Positions 13,755-22,394 of a stretch of 26,327 nucleotides of DNA are shown piece by piece; the first letter of the stretch is position 1, and every line of letters begins with the position of its first letter. This DNA is from a bacterium UBP3_UBA6266 (GTDB lineage Bacteria; Auribacterota; UBA6266), in NCBI GenBank assembly GCA_002440765.1, contig DJVC01000051.1, positions 1 to 26,327 on the forward strand, written 5' to 3'. The translations under genes were made by a program, and so were the position numbers. Below the pieces are notes generated by a model, which was given only the letters and a program-made list of their open reading frames with translations, was not told the origin of the DNA and searched no databases.

Positions 13755-16322
13755 CTATTTTCGCTCAAATCGCATTTTATTAAGGAAAGCTTTCCCTTCG
13801 CCCCTGTCGGATGTGCTGAGAGCTATACTTAAAGACTCGACAAATCCTATGGAGTCGGATTTTTCTCCTCCCCACCAGTATTTAATATCATCTGAAGTGA
13901 TAACGACCTTTTCCCATGCGCCGTCAAATTTAAGGCTGTCGATTTTTTTGCCGAAGACACACCCGTAGGAATCCCTGATTTTAAACTCAAGCGAGGTCTT
14001 CAGCCCTTCGCCTTTGAAATAAAAAGTGAATTCATATTTTTCGGGAAGAACACCGCTGATTTTTTTTGTGATATCAACCCAATGCCAGCCCTCGGGGCCT
14101 TTCATAACATATACTATGCCCAGAGCGCTGCCTTCCTGCCCTTTTTCCTTGTTAAGCATAAGAATATCGTCTTTTGAGCTCGCTTTGCCGTAATCGTTGA
14201 CATTAAAATCAACCAGTTCTTTTTTGCCCAGCGCAAACGCTTTTTCCTCTTTTGAATTTGCTTCGGCTTCAGCCGTCAATGTATCCGAAAGCGCGCAGAC
14301 ATTGTTTTCGACAGCCGCGGCAAAAAAGTATTTTTTTCCGGGCTCGAGTTTTCTCAAAAACAGTTTTTTATCGTCATACCCTATATTCATATGCCCCATA
14401 TGTGAAACATCATCCGCGTTATTAAAATCTTTTTTATCTTTTATGGGATGTTCCGACATTTTTATTTTATAGGCGGCTATATTGCCTTCCCTGTCGGACA
14501 ACGGCCGGGCAAGTTTTAATTTCAGTTCCACATCGCCCCTGTTCTGCCCCGTCACAGCTTCCAGAACAGCGGGCCGGGGCGGAAGTTTATCGCAGAGTCT
14601 GTTGGTAAGATGCGCGAAATCGATAACCGCATCGCCCGTGATGTTTCTCCGGCCGGTATTGAAATAAAAAGAGATTTTCTCCGCCGATTCAAGGTCTAAT
14701 CTGAGTTTCGATAACTCGTAATAGCAGAGTTCCCATAAACCGTCCCGGACTTTCGTTTTTAAATTTAATCTCTCCGTTTTGCCGTTTTTATCGCGCAGTA
14801 TTATTTTGGGATCGATTGTCCCCGACTTCCAGAAAGCGAAATACTTATAAGCCGAAAAATCCTCAAGCATAGGTTTGACATCAAAAAAATCTTTTCTCCC
14901 TATCTTGTTGAAATTTATCCGAAGGGCATTTTTCCCTTCCTTGACATTTTCCGACTGTTTGAGAAATACATAATTGCCTCTTTTCGAAACCCATTCGGCG
15001 TAAGGGGGAGAATGTTCGCTCTCGTCAAAATTATCTACTATCCCCACAAACCCTACTTTCTCCATACCTTCCTTTATATATTTGTTATTCATAAAATGTT
15101 TCCAGACAGTCCCCGAAAGGTAATTCCCGAGCATAATAATGATAGGCCCCTGGTCGATTCCGAGGTAATCGCGGCACCAGAAATCCTTTTTCACGTTGTA
15201 ACTGTCGGTAAACCCGTATTTCTTGAATATTTTATCCCCGAAACTCTCATAGATATATTTCATATTGGAATAAGATTCTTCCGGCGTAAACGGCATAAAG
15301 CTGAGCGCCGCCGTAGGGGCTATTGTGCCGTCGTTATCCCTGCCGTTATACGCCAACGGAGCCCCGTGTATCACCGGCGCCGCGTAATCGCCGTATTTGC
15401 CGGGTCCCGCGCATACGTTAAGGCCCCACATATCCGGGCCGAACCCCATCTGGCTGTTATCAATACACCATTGCCTGCCTGCCAGGGAAAACTCCCTCAG
15501 GTTCTGGAAATAATCCAGGAAATAATCTTTTTTGAGCCGGGGATCCATAAAACAGAACGGCCACTGGTGAGTATACGCCGCTCCGTCACCCACATAATCA
15601 TAACCGCCGTAAGAGGCGTGAAAAAACGTGTTGCCCAGGTTATACCATGTTTCCACCGGAATCGGATGAGTAGGCGAAGATATCCCGAGAATAATCGGAA
15701 GAAGCCCCATTTCAGAACACGTGTACCAGCCGCCAAAACCTGTTGAAGGCTCCCATCCGATATAAAACATATTGTTTTCTTTATTTACAAACCACATCCA
15801 GTCAACATTCCTGTATATGTCGTCCGCCAGTTTTTCTATCTCGGTGCCCTTAAAATATTCCCCCGCGGTAAGCACGCCCGCGATGAAAGGGGATGTATCG
15901 GACGCGTATATTCCCTCGGAGCGTATCCATTTGCCCGTATGGATATCCACCCAGTGGTAATGGTGCCCGTGTTCGTCTTCAACGGTTATTTTGCTCGGGT
16001 TTCCCGGGTAAGCGATAAAACTCTGCAGTGTCTTTAAAACCCTGTCATAAGCTTCCTCGTAAGTTATCCAGCCCTGTTCATGGGCGATACAGATGGCGGC
16101 AAGCCCGAACCCGACAACCGAGTTACTGCAGTTACGGTTACCTGTCGCGTCGGGGATAAGCCCGTTTTCAGGGTTGGCTTCTTCCCAGAAATACAGGAAT
16201 GTTTTTCGGGCGACTTCTTTGATTAATGCTTCCCGTTCGATGTCCTCACCGGCGCAAACAGAAACGCGCAGCGAAAAAACAAGCGTCGCTAAAATCACAG
16301 TTCTAATAATCTTTAAAAACAC
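13755..16322 (-). CDS. Exported GH144-like (PF10091 glycoamylase family) hydrolase with C-terminal accessory domains
   Basis: 855 residues. A GTG start at 16322-16320 with AAAGGG 8 nt upstream, then a signal peptide at 1-24. The catalytic (alpha/alpha)6 domain is about residues 30-445. Hallmarks are TFLYFWEEANPENGLIPDAT, VVGFGLAAICIAHEQGWIT, SDTSPFIAGVL, CSEMGLLPIILGISSPTHP, GTIAPTAALSFMPF, and YGFTDSYN then WCRDYLGIDQGPIIIMLGNY. These match PF10091, which includes GH144 endo-beta-1,2-glucanases and the glycoamylase domain of cyclic glucan synthases. The exact substrate cannot be read from sequence. Two beta-sandwich carbohydrate-binding-like domains (about 447-600 and 730-855) flank an Fn3-like segment (about 605-715, with LEPGKKYFFAAAVENN). 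It lies 11 bp downstream of the 989-residue glycosidase gene and is co-transcribed with it. Its last residues read into a REP-like repeat. Confidence 0.85.
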   Translation of the reverse strand: MFLKIIRTVILATLVFSLRVSVCAGEDIEREALIKEVARKTFLYFWEEANPENGLIPDATGNRNCSNSVVGFGLAAICIAHEQGWITYEEAYDRVLKTLQSFIAYPGNPSKITVEDEHGHHYHWVDIHTGKWIRSEGIYASDTSPFIAGVLTAGEYFKGTEIEKLADDIYRNVDWMWFVNKENNMFYIGWEPSTGFGGWYTCSEMGLLPIILGISSPTHPIPVETWYNLGNTFFHASYGGYDYVGDGAAYTHQWPFCFMDPRLKKDYFLDYFQNLREFSLAGRQWCIDNSQMGFGPDMWGLNVCAGPGKYGDYAAPVIHGAPLAYNGRDNDGTIAPTAALSFMPFTPEESYSNMKYIYESFGDKIFKKYGFTDSYNVKKDFWCRDYLGIDQGPIIIMLGNYLSGTVWKHFMNNKYIKEGMEKVGFVGIVDNFDESEHSPPYAEWVSKRGNYVFLKQSENVKEGKNALRINFNKIGRKDFFDVKPMLEDFSAYKYFAFWKSGTIDPKIILRDKNGKTERLNLKTKVRDGLWELCYYELSKLRLDLESAEKISFYFNTGRRNITGDAVIDFAHLTNRLCDKLPPRPAVLEAVTGQNRGDVELKLKLARPLSDREGNIAAYKIKMSEHPIKDKKDFNNADDVSHMGHMNIGYDDKKLFLRKLEPGKKYFFAAAVENNVCALSDTLTAEAEANSKEEKAFALGKKELVDFNVNDYGKASSKDDILMLNKEKGQEGSALGIVYVMKGPEGWHWVDITKKISGVLPEKYEFTFYFKGEGLKTSLEFKIRDSYGCVFGKKIDSLKFDGAWEKVVITSDDIKYWWGGEKSDSIGFVESLSIALSTSDRGEGKAFLNKMRFERK

Positions 16323-16333
16323 TTATATCCCTT

Positions 16334-19303
16334 TTATTGATAATAAAATTTAACTTCCCTCGCATCGGGAGGGACAGGTATCTTATCCGTTAAAGAACTT
16401 TTTAACGGAACACCGTCAATTGTAACACCCGATATTTTTTTCTTCAAAGGAGAACAAATCAGATATCCGGCTTCGGGCGGGGCGCTGTTATCAAAGGAAA
16501 GTTTTATGAAACCGTCTTTTATAAAACTTTCAACTTTAAGGCTTACATTGCCGAAATAGGTCGGCGCGTTTTTAAGCTCTATGACTTTACCGTCATCAAA
16601 CCAATTTTCGGGAACACAGGATAACAGCAAAAGAGAACCGCTCTCTTCGCGCAAAAGCATATTCCTCAAAAGCAATACATAATAACCCGCCACCCAGCCG
16701 TGTGGAACATCCCCGATTATCCCCTCTCCGATTCTCCGGAAACCCTGCTCGTCTTCAACACTCGGCATAGCTTCCATCCACCCGCCGGGACAGGACAAAT
16801 TGCTGATGCTCCACTCGAGGCTTTTCAACGCCACGTTTTCCATCCCGATATACATCAGGGGATGGACAATCATTATATTATACCCCCAGAAAACCTGCTC
16901 GTATTCGACATACCATCCGCCGTCATAACCGGAAAACTTTCCGGTTACATCCCAGTAATGACGGTATGAGCGGGCAAATAAATCCTCAGGAACAGTTATC
17001 CCCAGACTTCGTCCGGGGAAAAGCGGTGTCCGGTGGGAACTGCACATCTGCGCTTCGCCCAGTATCCGGTGGTCGGGGTCGACTTTCCTTTCCTCCGAAG
17101 GCCAGTGATCGGCAAAAGCCGGCATATAAGATATATTTTCTCTCTTCATAACTTTTCTGATACTGGAAAGTGTACATTCCCTGAGACTGTTATATTCCTT
17201 TTTCATCCATCCCGCATCTTCTTTTTTTCCGAGGACATTTGCCGCCTCTTCTCCGGCCTTAAGCCCTATCAGGCTCCACCAGTTGTCCTGATACAGATGC
17301 GACGGCAGGCTGAAATTATCCTGGCTTACGGACGGAGGCATAAGCCCGTAAAGCGCGGTATCTTTAAGTCCGAGCCTGAGATTCGGCTTCCTTTTTTCTC
17401 TTATAATTTCACAGGCTTTCAGTATCCTCGGATATACGCTTCTCAGATATTCTTTATCCTTTGTCATCCTGTAATGTTCAAAGAGAGCGAAAGAACTTCC
17501 TCCAAGACCGTCCAGATAACCGTCGCCCTCATTATAAGTAAAATATTTCAGCGCTCTCCCCGCCAGGTTGTTCAAACCCACCTTATCAAACGCGCCGGCC
17601 ATCTCGACAGCGTCGTGAAGGAAAAACGTTTTATAGGCAAACGGCCCCGGGTAAATCTCATCGCCGTTCATCATAATCAGCATATAGTAAATGGAAGAGT
17701 AGAAACAATCTTCATACCGTTTGTCGGGAACGCTGAGCTTAAGGGGCACAATCCCTTTCCAGAACGTCTTCGCGAGCCCAAGGTTTCTTTTAAAATCCAG
17801 GTTTAAAATCTCGTCAGCTGTCAATGCCGCCCCGTTTTCGGACGGGACCATAACACAATATGATTTTTCCCCGCCGGCGTTTATCTCGGCTTTATACACA
17901 ACGGCTCCTTTTACTCCGCCGTTCTCATCCCTGAGCCCGGCATCGGAATTAAGAACCTTATAACCCGCAAACTCAGGAATGTCGGCGGCTGAAACATTTA
18001 TTTTCTCTTTTAAAAATATACTGTCTTTCCCGTCCGTCCGGATAATGTTCCCGCCCCGGCGCTCAAGGGATTTTACAAGGACTCCCCACAATTTCAGCAT
18101 AGGATTCGTCCGGACATTCACATACACTAAAAACTTTTTAGGGAAGGAACTTTCATTTTTAATTTTTATGGAAGAGAAGTTAACCATTACACCGGGTTTC
18201 TCGAGCCGCGCGAAAATCGTTGTTTCCGCACTGAAACCGTCGCCGGACCAGCTGATTATATTCACGGGAAGCCTGCCTTCATCCAGCTTCCACTCAGTTT
18301 CCATAGTCTCAGGCGTATACAGCTTCCCCCCTTCTATGTCATATACCCAGAAGCCGACCCGGAAAGGATACGGCTCAGGGCCGAAAGACCCGTCCCTTCC
18401 GACAAAAGTGTTCCACTTAAAACCTTCCCATCCCGTAAGCCCGCGCACTATATCAAGATTGCTTTTTTCAGCGATATCCGCCCAGTCCCTAAATTCTATT
18501 TCCCTGATCTCGCACCCGGGCGCGCAAACCAGCCTGATATAACGTTTGCCGACTATATTTGCGTTTACCCGCTCGGTCCCGCCTGACACCGGAGTCCCTC
18601 TAAAAATAGTGTCCCATTTTTTCTTATCATCCGAAACCTGCAGTTCAAATCGTTTCGCGTAATTTTCTCCCCAGCGGATAACAATCCCCCCGAGATCTTT
18701 TTCTTTTCTTAAATCGATTTCAATCCATTCCGCGTCCCCTCCTTTTCCAGCCTGCCACACAGTATCAAGGTCCGCGTCAAATATATTGCCCGGACATTTG
18801 CTTTCATCAGTAAAGGATGAAGCATCTACATACAGCTCCTCGTCCGGCCCTTTTACCACAATTTCCCAGAGCGAATAACCCCAGGAAGTCCCTCTTTCCT
18901 TAAGCTGTATTTTTAAATAACGGGCTTTCTTTTTGCCGAAATAAATGTCATCGCAAAATTTTCTTACGCTGCCGTCCGCCCGATAAACCCTGTCCCAGTC
19001 TCTTCCGTCTTTTGATATTTTTATTTCGTAAGACTTACCAAACGCGGCCTCCCAGTATAGTTTCAGCCCCACGATATCTTTCTCTTCTCCGAAATCGATT
19101 TCCAGCCATTCGTCGTCCGTAAAGTCACTGCTCCACCTGGTTGACATATTGTTATCGATTACATTCTGCGGCCTCAGTTCATTATTATTTTCCTGAACGG
19201 ATGAGGCTTTTACAGTCACGGAAGCTTCCGCAGCGTTAGCGGCAAATAAAAGAAGAAACGTTGTCAGGGTTATAATGTTAATATTTTTCAGCCGATTTCT
19301 CAC
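16334..19303 (-). CDS. Exported six-hairpin glycosidase-like protein with two F5/8C (discoidin) domains
   Basis: 989 residues from a GTG at 19303-19301. Signal peptide 1-27 (LLLFAANAAEA). F5/8C domain 1 is about residues 29-152 (NVIDNNMSTRWSSDFTDDEW, LEIDFGEEKDIVGLKLYWE, RYLKIQL). Domain 2 is about 157-275 (NIFDADLDTVWQAG, WIEIDLRKEKDLGGIVIRWG, RYIRLVC). Such domains bind sugars and are classed with CBM32. Next come a beta-sandwich from about 285 (RGLTGWEGFKWNTFVGRDGS), an (alpha/alpha)6-type domain from about 545 to 900 (FLHDAVEM, GDGYLDGLGGS, SVSQDNF, SGYDGGWYVEYE, CPGGWMEAMP, GDVPHGW) and a C-terminal beta part. It is closely related over its last 700 residues to the protein at 6497-8551. 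I cannot assign a GH family. It is the first gene of the pair with the GH144-like enzyme and probably acts on the same exported polysaccharide. Confidence 0.85.
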   Translation of the reverse strand: MRNRLKNINIITLTTFLLLFAANAAEASVTVKASSVQENNNELRPQNVIDNNMSTRWSSDFTDDEWLEIDFGEEKDIVGLKLYWEAAFGKSYEIKISKDGRDWDRVYRADGSVRKFCDDIYFGKKKARYLKIQLKERGTSWGYSLWEIVVKGPDEELYVDASSFTDESKCPGNIFDADLDTVWQAGKGGDAEWIEIDLRKEKDLGGIVIRWGENYAKRFELQVSDDKKKWDTIFRGTPVSGGTERVNANIVGKRYIRLVCAPGCEIREIEFRDWADIAEKSNLDIVRGLTGWEGFKWNTFVGRDGSFGPEPYPFRVGFWVYDIEGGKLYTPETMETEWKLDEGRLPVNIISWSGDGFSAETTIFARLEKPGVMVNFSSIKIKNESSFPKKFLVYVNVRTNPMLKLWGVLVKSLERRGGNIIRTDGKDSIFLKEKINVSAADIPEFAGYKVLNSDAGLRDENGGVKGAVVYKAEINAGGEKSYCVMVPSENGAALTADEILNLDFKRNLGLAKTFWKGIVPLKLSVPDKRYEDCFYSSIYYMLIMMNGDEIYPGPFAYKTFFLHDAVEMAGAFDKVGLNNLAGRALKYFTYNEGDGYLDGLGGSSFALFEHYRMTKDKEYLRSVYPRILKACEIIREKRKPNLRLGLKDTALYGLMPPSVSQDNFSLPSHLYQDNWWSLIGLKAGEEAANVLGKKEDAGWMKKEYNSLRECTLSSIRKVMKRENISYMPAFADHWPSEERKVDPDHRILGEAQMCSSHRTPLFPGRSLGITVPEDLFARSYRHYWDVTGKFSGYDGGWYVEYEQVFWGYNIMIVHPLMYIGMENVALKSLEWSISNLSCPGGWMEAMPSVEDEQGFRRIGEGIIGDVPHGWVAGYYVLLLRNMLLREESGSLLLLSCVPENWFDDGKVIELKNAPTYFGNVSLKVESFIKDGFIKLSFDNSAPPEAGYLICSPLKKKISGVTIDGVPLKSSLTDKIPVPPDAREVKFYYQ

Positions 19304-19397
19304 AATGCTATGATACCAGACAAAATCATTTTATGGAAAGAGAGAAAGGATAGCCGTTATCAGATTATCTTTTCGATAAAAAATACTCATAACAAAA

Positions 19398-19431
19398 TAA
19401 AAACCCCCATCCCGGAAGATGGGGGTTTTTT
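19398..19431. terminator. Bidirectional Rho-independent terminator after hflC
   Basis: AAAACCCCCATC (19400-19411) and GATGGGGGTTTT (19418-19429) form a strong stem with a short loop. There are T runs after it on the plus strand and A runs before it, giving T-rich tails in both directions. It ends the hflKC transcript and shields the divergent region upstream of the glycosidase gene. Confidence 0.88.
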
Positions 19432-19450
19432 ATTCAAGGACTTTAAAGTC

Positions 19451-20410
19451 TTACTGGGAAAGACCTCCTGTATTTTTAAGGTATTCATAATATTCACTGT
19501 CTGTAGTAAGAATCAATGTGGTAGATTTATCAACAGTTTTTTTGTACGTTTCAAGAGTCTTTAAGAACGAATAAAACTCAGGCGACTTATTATACGCATC
19601 AGCATATATCTTCGTGGCTTCGGCATCAGCTTTTCCTTTTATTTCTTCGGCAATCCGGTAGGCTTCAGACTGTATCTGATTCAGCTCTTTCGCCCTTCTA
19701 CCTTCAATCTCAGCTTTTTTCCCTTCGCCTTCCGAACGGTACTGTTCGGCGGCGCGTTTTCTTTCGGATATCATACGCTCAAAAACCTTTATCTGAACAT
19801 CGGAAACATAATTAATGCGCTTAATCCTTACATCAATAATCTCTATTCCGTATTGAGGCACAATCTTCGACGCTTCTTCCAGAATAGAGCGAGTGAGCGC
19901 TTCCCTGCCGTAATTTATCTTTTCAAGCTCTTCAGCCTGACCCATCGCATAATCTTCCTGCACAACGGATTCCTCTTCTATAATCCTATTACTGTTCCTA
20001 ACGGTTTCAACGAGTTTCTGGTTCGTAATCGCGTCCCTTGACGCAGAATCAATTATATCGTCAAGCCTCGCCTGCCCGCCGGTTTCATTGCCGACTGACT
20101 GTAGAAATCTTAAAGCGTCTTTTATCCTCCATCTCGCTGTTGTATCAACCGATATATATTTTTTGTCCTTTGTAGGTATTTGATTCGGCTCACCATCCCA
20201 TTCCAGTATCCACTTATCAAAATAATTCGCCTGCTGGATGAAAGGCATTTTAAAATAGAGTCCGGCCTCGGTAATGGGTTCTCCTATGGGTTTTCCGAAC
20301 TGAGTTACAACCACCTGCTGGATTTCATTTATTGTGTAAAGCGCTCCGCTTATCATAAGAAAAGCTGCAACAACAACCGCAATAATTAAAATTGAAAGAA
20401 ACTTTTTCAC
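19451..20410 (-). CDS. hflC: HflC, SPFH-domain regulator of FtsH protease
   Basis: 319 residues. One N-terminal membrane helix (about 5-27), then an SPFH/prohibitin domain (INEIQQVVVTQFGKPIGEPI, AGLYFKMPFIQQANYFDKW, ISVDTTARWRI) facing the periplasm. A long charged coiled coil follows (about 205-285: ISERKRAAEQYRSEGEGKKA, AYRIAEEIKGKADAEATKIY) and then the C-terminal segment FYSFLKTLETYKK, typical of HflC. With HflK it forms a large membrane cage that encloses FtsH and limits its access to membrane-protein substrates. The length is close to that of E. coli HflC (334). Its ATG overlaps the hflK stop by 4 bp, indicating translational coupling. A strong terminator lies just after its stop. Confidence 0.93.
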   Translation of the reverse strand: MKKFLSILIIAVVVAAFLMISGALYTINEIQQVVVTQFGKPIGEPITEAGLYFKMPFIQQANYFDKWILEWDGEPNQIPTKDKKYISVDTTARWRIKDALRFLQSVGNETGGQARLDDIIDSASRDAITNQKLVETVRNSNRIIEEESVVQEDYAMGQAEELEKINYGREALTRSILEEASKIVPQYGIEIIDVRIKRINYVSDVQIKVFERMISERKRAAEQYRSEGEGKKAEIEGRRAKELNQIQSEAYRIAEEIKGKADAEATKIYADAYNKSPEFYSFLKTLETYKKTVDKSTTLILTTDSEYYEYLKNTGGLSQ

Positions 20411-21420
20411 TGCGCACCTCCCTGGCCCCTAAGATCCAACAGCGGCAAGATACTTTTTTGGCTCGGGTCAACAATATATTTATTGCCTGCTTTGGATAAA
20501 ATTTCGCTCATTGCTTCCAGATACATCCTTTTTCTTGTTACGTCCTTCGCGTTTTTATACGCCTCATAAACAGCAATAAACTTAGCCGCATCGCCCTTCG
20601 CTCTATTTACTCTGTTTAGCTGATATCCTTCAGCTTCGCTTATCGTCTGTCCGGCTTCACCGTGGGCTTTCGGAATAATCTTATTGTAAGCCTCCCACGC
20701 CTGGTTAATGAGTTTTTCTTTTTCCTGTTTCGCTTCGTTTACTTCGTTAAAAGAGGGCTTTACAGGATCCGGCGGGTTCACATTCTGGAGTTTCACGGTA
20801 ACTATCTGGATGCCGCTGTTATATGAATCTAAGATTTCCTGAAGTTTATCCTGCACTTCGGTGTTTATCTCGACTCTGCGGGTCGTAAGGACCTCATTTA
20901 CTGAGTGGTCTCCTACAACCTGCCGCATAACAGCTTCTGAAATATTGCGTATAGTCTCTCTGTAATTTCTGATATTAAATAAAAATTTCACCGGATCTTT
21001 AACCTTGAATTGGGTTATCCATTCCACAACAAGCACGTTCAGGTCACCGGTGAGCATAAGTGATTCGTCAAAATAATTTTTCGGAGAGTACCGCGTTACA
21101 ACACCGGCTGCTGCGGTCCGGTATCCAAATTCCTCTTTGAAGATATATTTAACTTTGACATTGGTCACTTTTTCTATCAGAGGAATTTTAATGTGAAGCC
21201 CGGGTTGCGTTGTCCTGGTATATTTTCCGAAACGCTGAATTATACCTACTTCATCGGGACCAGTCGAATATATACCCGACGCCATAACACCTACCGCCGC
21301 AATAAGTATTGCAATGAAAATTATCCCTTTGCTGAAGTTAGAATCAGGCATTTTTATACCCATTTTTTTGAACAGCTCTTTAAACAGCTCTTCGGGATTA
21401 TCAATCTTATTTAAATCCAT
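20407..21420 (-). CDS. hflK: HflK, SPFH-domain partner of HflC
   Basis: 337 residues. A short cytoplasmic N-terminus (MDLNKIDNPEELFKELFKKM) leads to a membrane helix at about 28-49. The SPFH domain follows: STGPDEVGIIQRFGKYTRTT, PGLHIKIPLIEKVTNVKVKY, VEWITQFKVKDPVKFLF, and VKLQNVNPPDPVKPSFNEVN, the signature HflK phrase. A coiled coil then runs through AKQEKEKLINQAWEAYNKII and RAKGDAAKFIAVYEAYK. It is shorter than E. coli HflK (419) because the Gly-rich N-terminal part is missing, which is common outside Proteobacteria. The ATG has GAGGGGG about 6 nt upstream. Confidence 0.93.
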   Translation of the reverse strand: MDLNKIDNPEELFKELFKKMGIKMPDSNFSKGIIFIAILIAAVGVMASGIYSTGPDEVGIIQRFGKYTRTTQPGLHIKIPLIEKVTNVKVKYIFKEEFGYRTAAAGVVTRYSPKNYFDESLMLTGDLNVLVVEWITQFKVKDPVKFLFNIRNYRETIRNISEAVMRQVVGDHSVNEVLTTRRVEINTEVQDKLQEILDSYNSGIQIVTVKLQNVNPPDPVKPSFNEVNEAKQEKEKLINQAWEAYNKIIPKAHGEAGQTISEAEGYQLNRVNRAKGDAAKFIAVYEAYKNAKDVTRKRMYLEAMSEILSKAGNKYIVDPSQKSILPLLDLRGQGGAQ

Positions 21421-21446
21421 ACATCCCCCTCTCCCATTCGTAGTAG

Positions 21447-21474
21447 GCTATATTATATTCTGATTACATGTCAA
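21447..21474 (-). promoter_or_regulatory. Promoter of hflKC
   Basis: On the minus strand, TTGACA (21474-21469), 16 bp, TATAGC (21452-21447), 27 bp before the hflK start. A near-palindrome, ATTCCGTATAATACAGAAT (21479-21497), lies just upstream of the -35 and could bind a regulator. Confidence 0.65.
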
Positions 21475-21534
21475 GGGTATTCCGTATAATACAGAATATA
21501 CTTATAAAATGTGCCATTCGTTACTGCTCTTCTC

Positions 21535-21580
21535 TAAAGGGGCTCCTCCCGTTTTAAAAAAGGCCGCCTGTCCCCTTTTA
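21535..21580. repeat. REP-like repeat between hflK and the EIIA regulator
   Basis: TAAAGGGG (21535-21542) and CCCCTTTTA (21572-21580) form the outer arms. The right part, AAAAAAGGCCGCCTGTCCCC, resembles the right end of element 2 (AAAAAAGTCGCTGTCCCC, 12353-12370), so this is probably a solo remnant of the same repeat family. Confidence 0.6.
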
Positions 21581-21611
21581 AGCTCTTATTCCCTTATTGC
21601 TCAGACAACTA

Positions 21612-21665
21612 TTGACTTTATGCGATTTATGTCATATAATATCACCGTTATGACAATTATTGTCA
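21612..21665 (+). promoter_or_regulatory. Promoter and palindromic operator of the HTH-EIIA/hyf operon
   Basis: TTGACT (21612-21617), 17 bp, TATAAT (21635-21640). About 10 bp downstream lies a perfect inverted repeat, TGACAAT-T-ATTGTCA (21651-21665), placed over or just after the expected transcription start. That is a repressor position. The encoded HTH protein is an obvious candidate to bind it. Confidence 0.8.
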
Positions 21666-21696
21666 CAACAGGTCTTGTTAGGGAGGTAGTACGTAA

Positions 21697-22371
21697 GTGC
21701 AACTGACTGTTAAAGATGTATCAAAATTAATGAATGTTTCCGAGCGTTCGGTTTATCGCTGGATTAAACAGAAATCCATTCCGGTATACCGCGTGCTTGA
21801 CCAGTTCAGGTTTAACCGGGCAGAGCTTTTAGAATGGGCTTTAAGCAAGAAAATACCCGTTAATGCCGATTTCTTCCAAGCCGACGAACAAAAAGATTTA
21901 GCGCTTCCGAGCCTTTCTGAAGTCATCAAATCCGGAGGAATATATTACAGGGTTTGCGGAAACACCAAAGAATCTGTTTTCAAAAGCATAGTCAACTTAC
22001 TGCGGTTGCCGGATGAAGTTGACCACGACCTGTTAATCCGTCTCTTATGCGCCCGCGAAGAAATCGCTTCAACCGGCATCGGAGACGGCATAGCCATACC
22101 CCATGTCCGAAACCCGATAGTATTAAATGTTCCGTTCTCCATGGTCTCCTTATGTTTTCTGGAAAACCCGATAGATTTCAGCGCCCTGGATAAAAATCCC
22201 GTTAATTGCGTTTTTATGGTTATCAGCCAGACGGTAAGGATACACCTGCACCTGTTGTCCCGCATCGCTTTTTGCCTGCATGACGCTAAATTCAAAAAAA
22301 CACTTCTAAACCAGAATTCCCGCGAAGAAATCGAACATCAATTGAAAAGAATGGAAGAAACTCTCAAATAA
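21697..22371 (+). CDS. HTH (excisionase-like) - PTS EIIA (PtsN/fructose type) fusion regulator
   Basis: 224 residues from a GTG at 21697 with GGGAGG 10 nt upstream. Residues 1-52 are a MerR/excisionase-type helix-turn-helix: LTVKDVSKLMNVSERSVYRW, then a wing and RFNRAELLEWA. Residues about 72-222 are a PTS EIIA type-2 domain: REEIASTGIGDGIAIPHVRN holds the phosphorylatable H136, followed by the usual strands and a C-terminal REEIEHQL helix. Such fusions are common in candidate phyla and PVC bacteria. The phosphorylation state of the EIIA part, set by the PTS phosphorelay, would control DNA binding or a partner. No other PTS gene is in the window. The next gene, hyfB, starts 23 bp downstream, so it likely sits in the hydrogenase operon and may control it through the palindrome at 21651-21665. 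Confidence 0.88.
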   Translation: MQLTVKDVSKLMNVSERSVYRWIKQKSIPVYRVLDQFRFNRAELLEWALSKKIPVNADFFQADEQKDLALPSLSEVIKSGGIYYRVCGNTKESVFKSIVNLLRLPDEVDHDLLIRLLCAREEIASTGIGDGIAIPHVRNPIVLNVPFSMVSLCFLENPIDFSALDKNPVNCVFMVISQTVRIHLHLLSRIAFCLHDAKFKKTLLNQNSREEIEHQLKRMEETLK

Positions 22372-22394
22372 CCGGCCGGCGGAAAGACAGTCAT

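Noticed and set aside
15012..15746. Plus-strand open frame of 244 codons opposite the GH144-like gene, and a similar one at 17033-17806
   Set aside because: They lie fully inside well-supported genes on the other strand, have unlikely composition and no recognisable domain.
21509..21706. Open frame of 65 codons before the EIIA regulator
   Set aside because: It runs across a REP-like repeat, the promoter and the operator, and overlaps the GTG start of the regulator. The product looks random.
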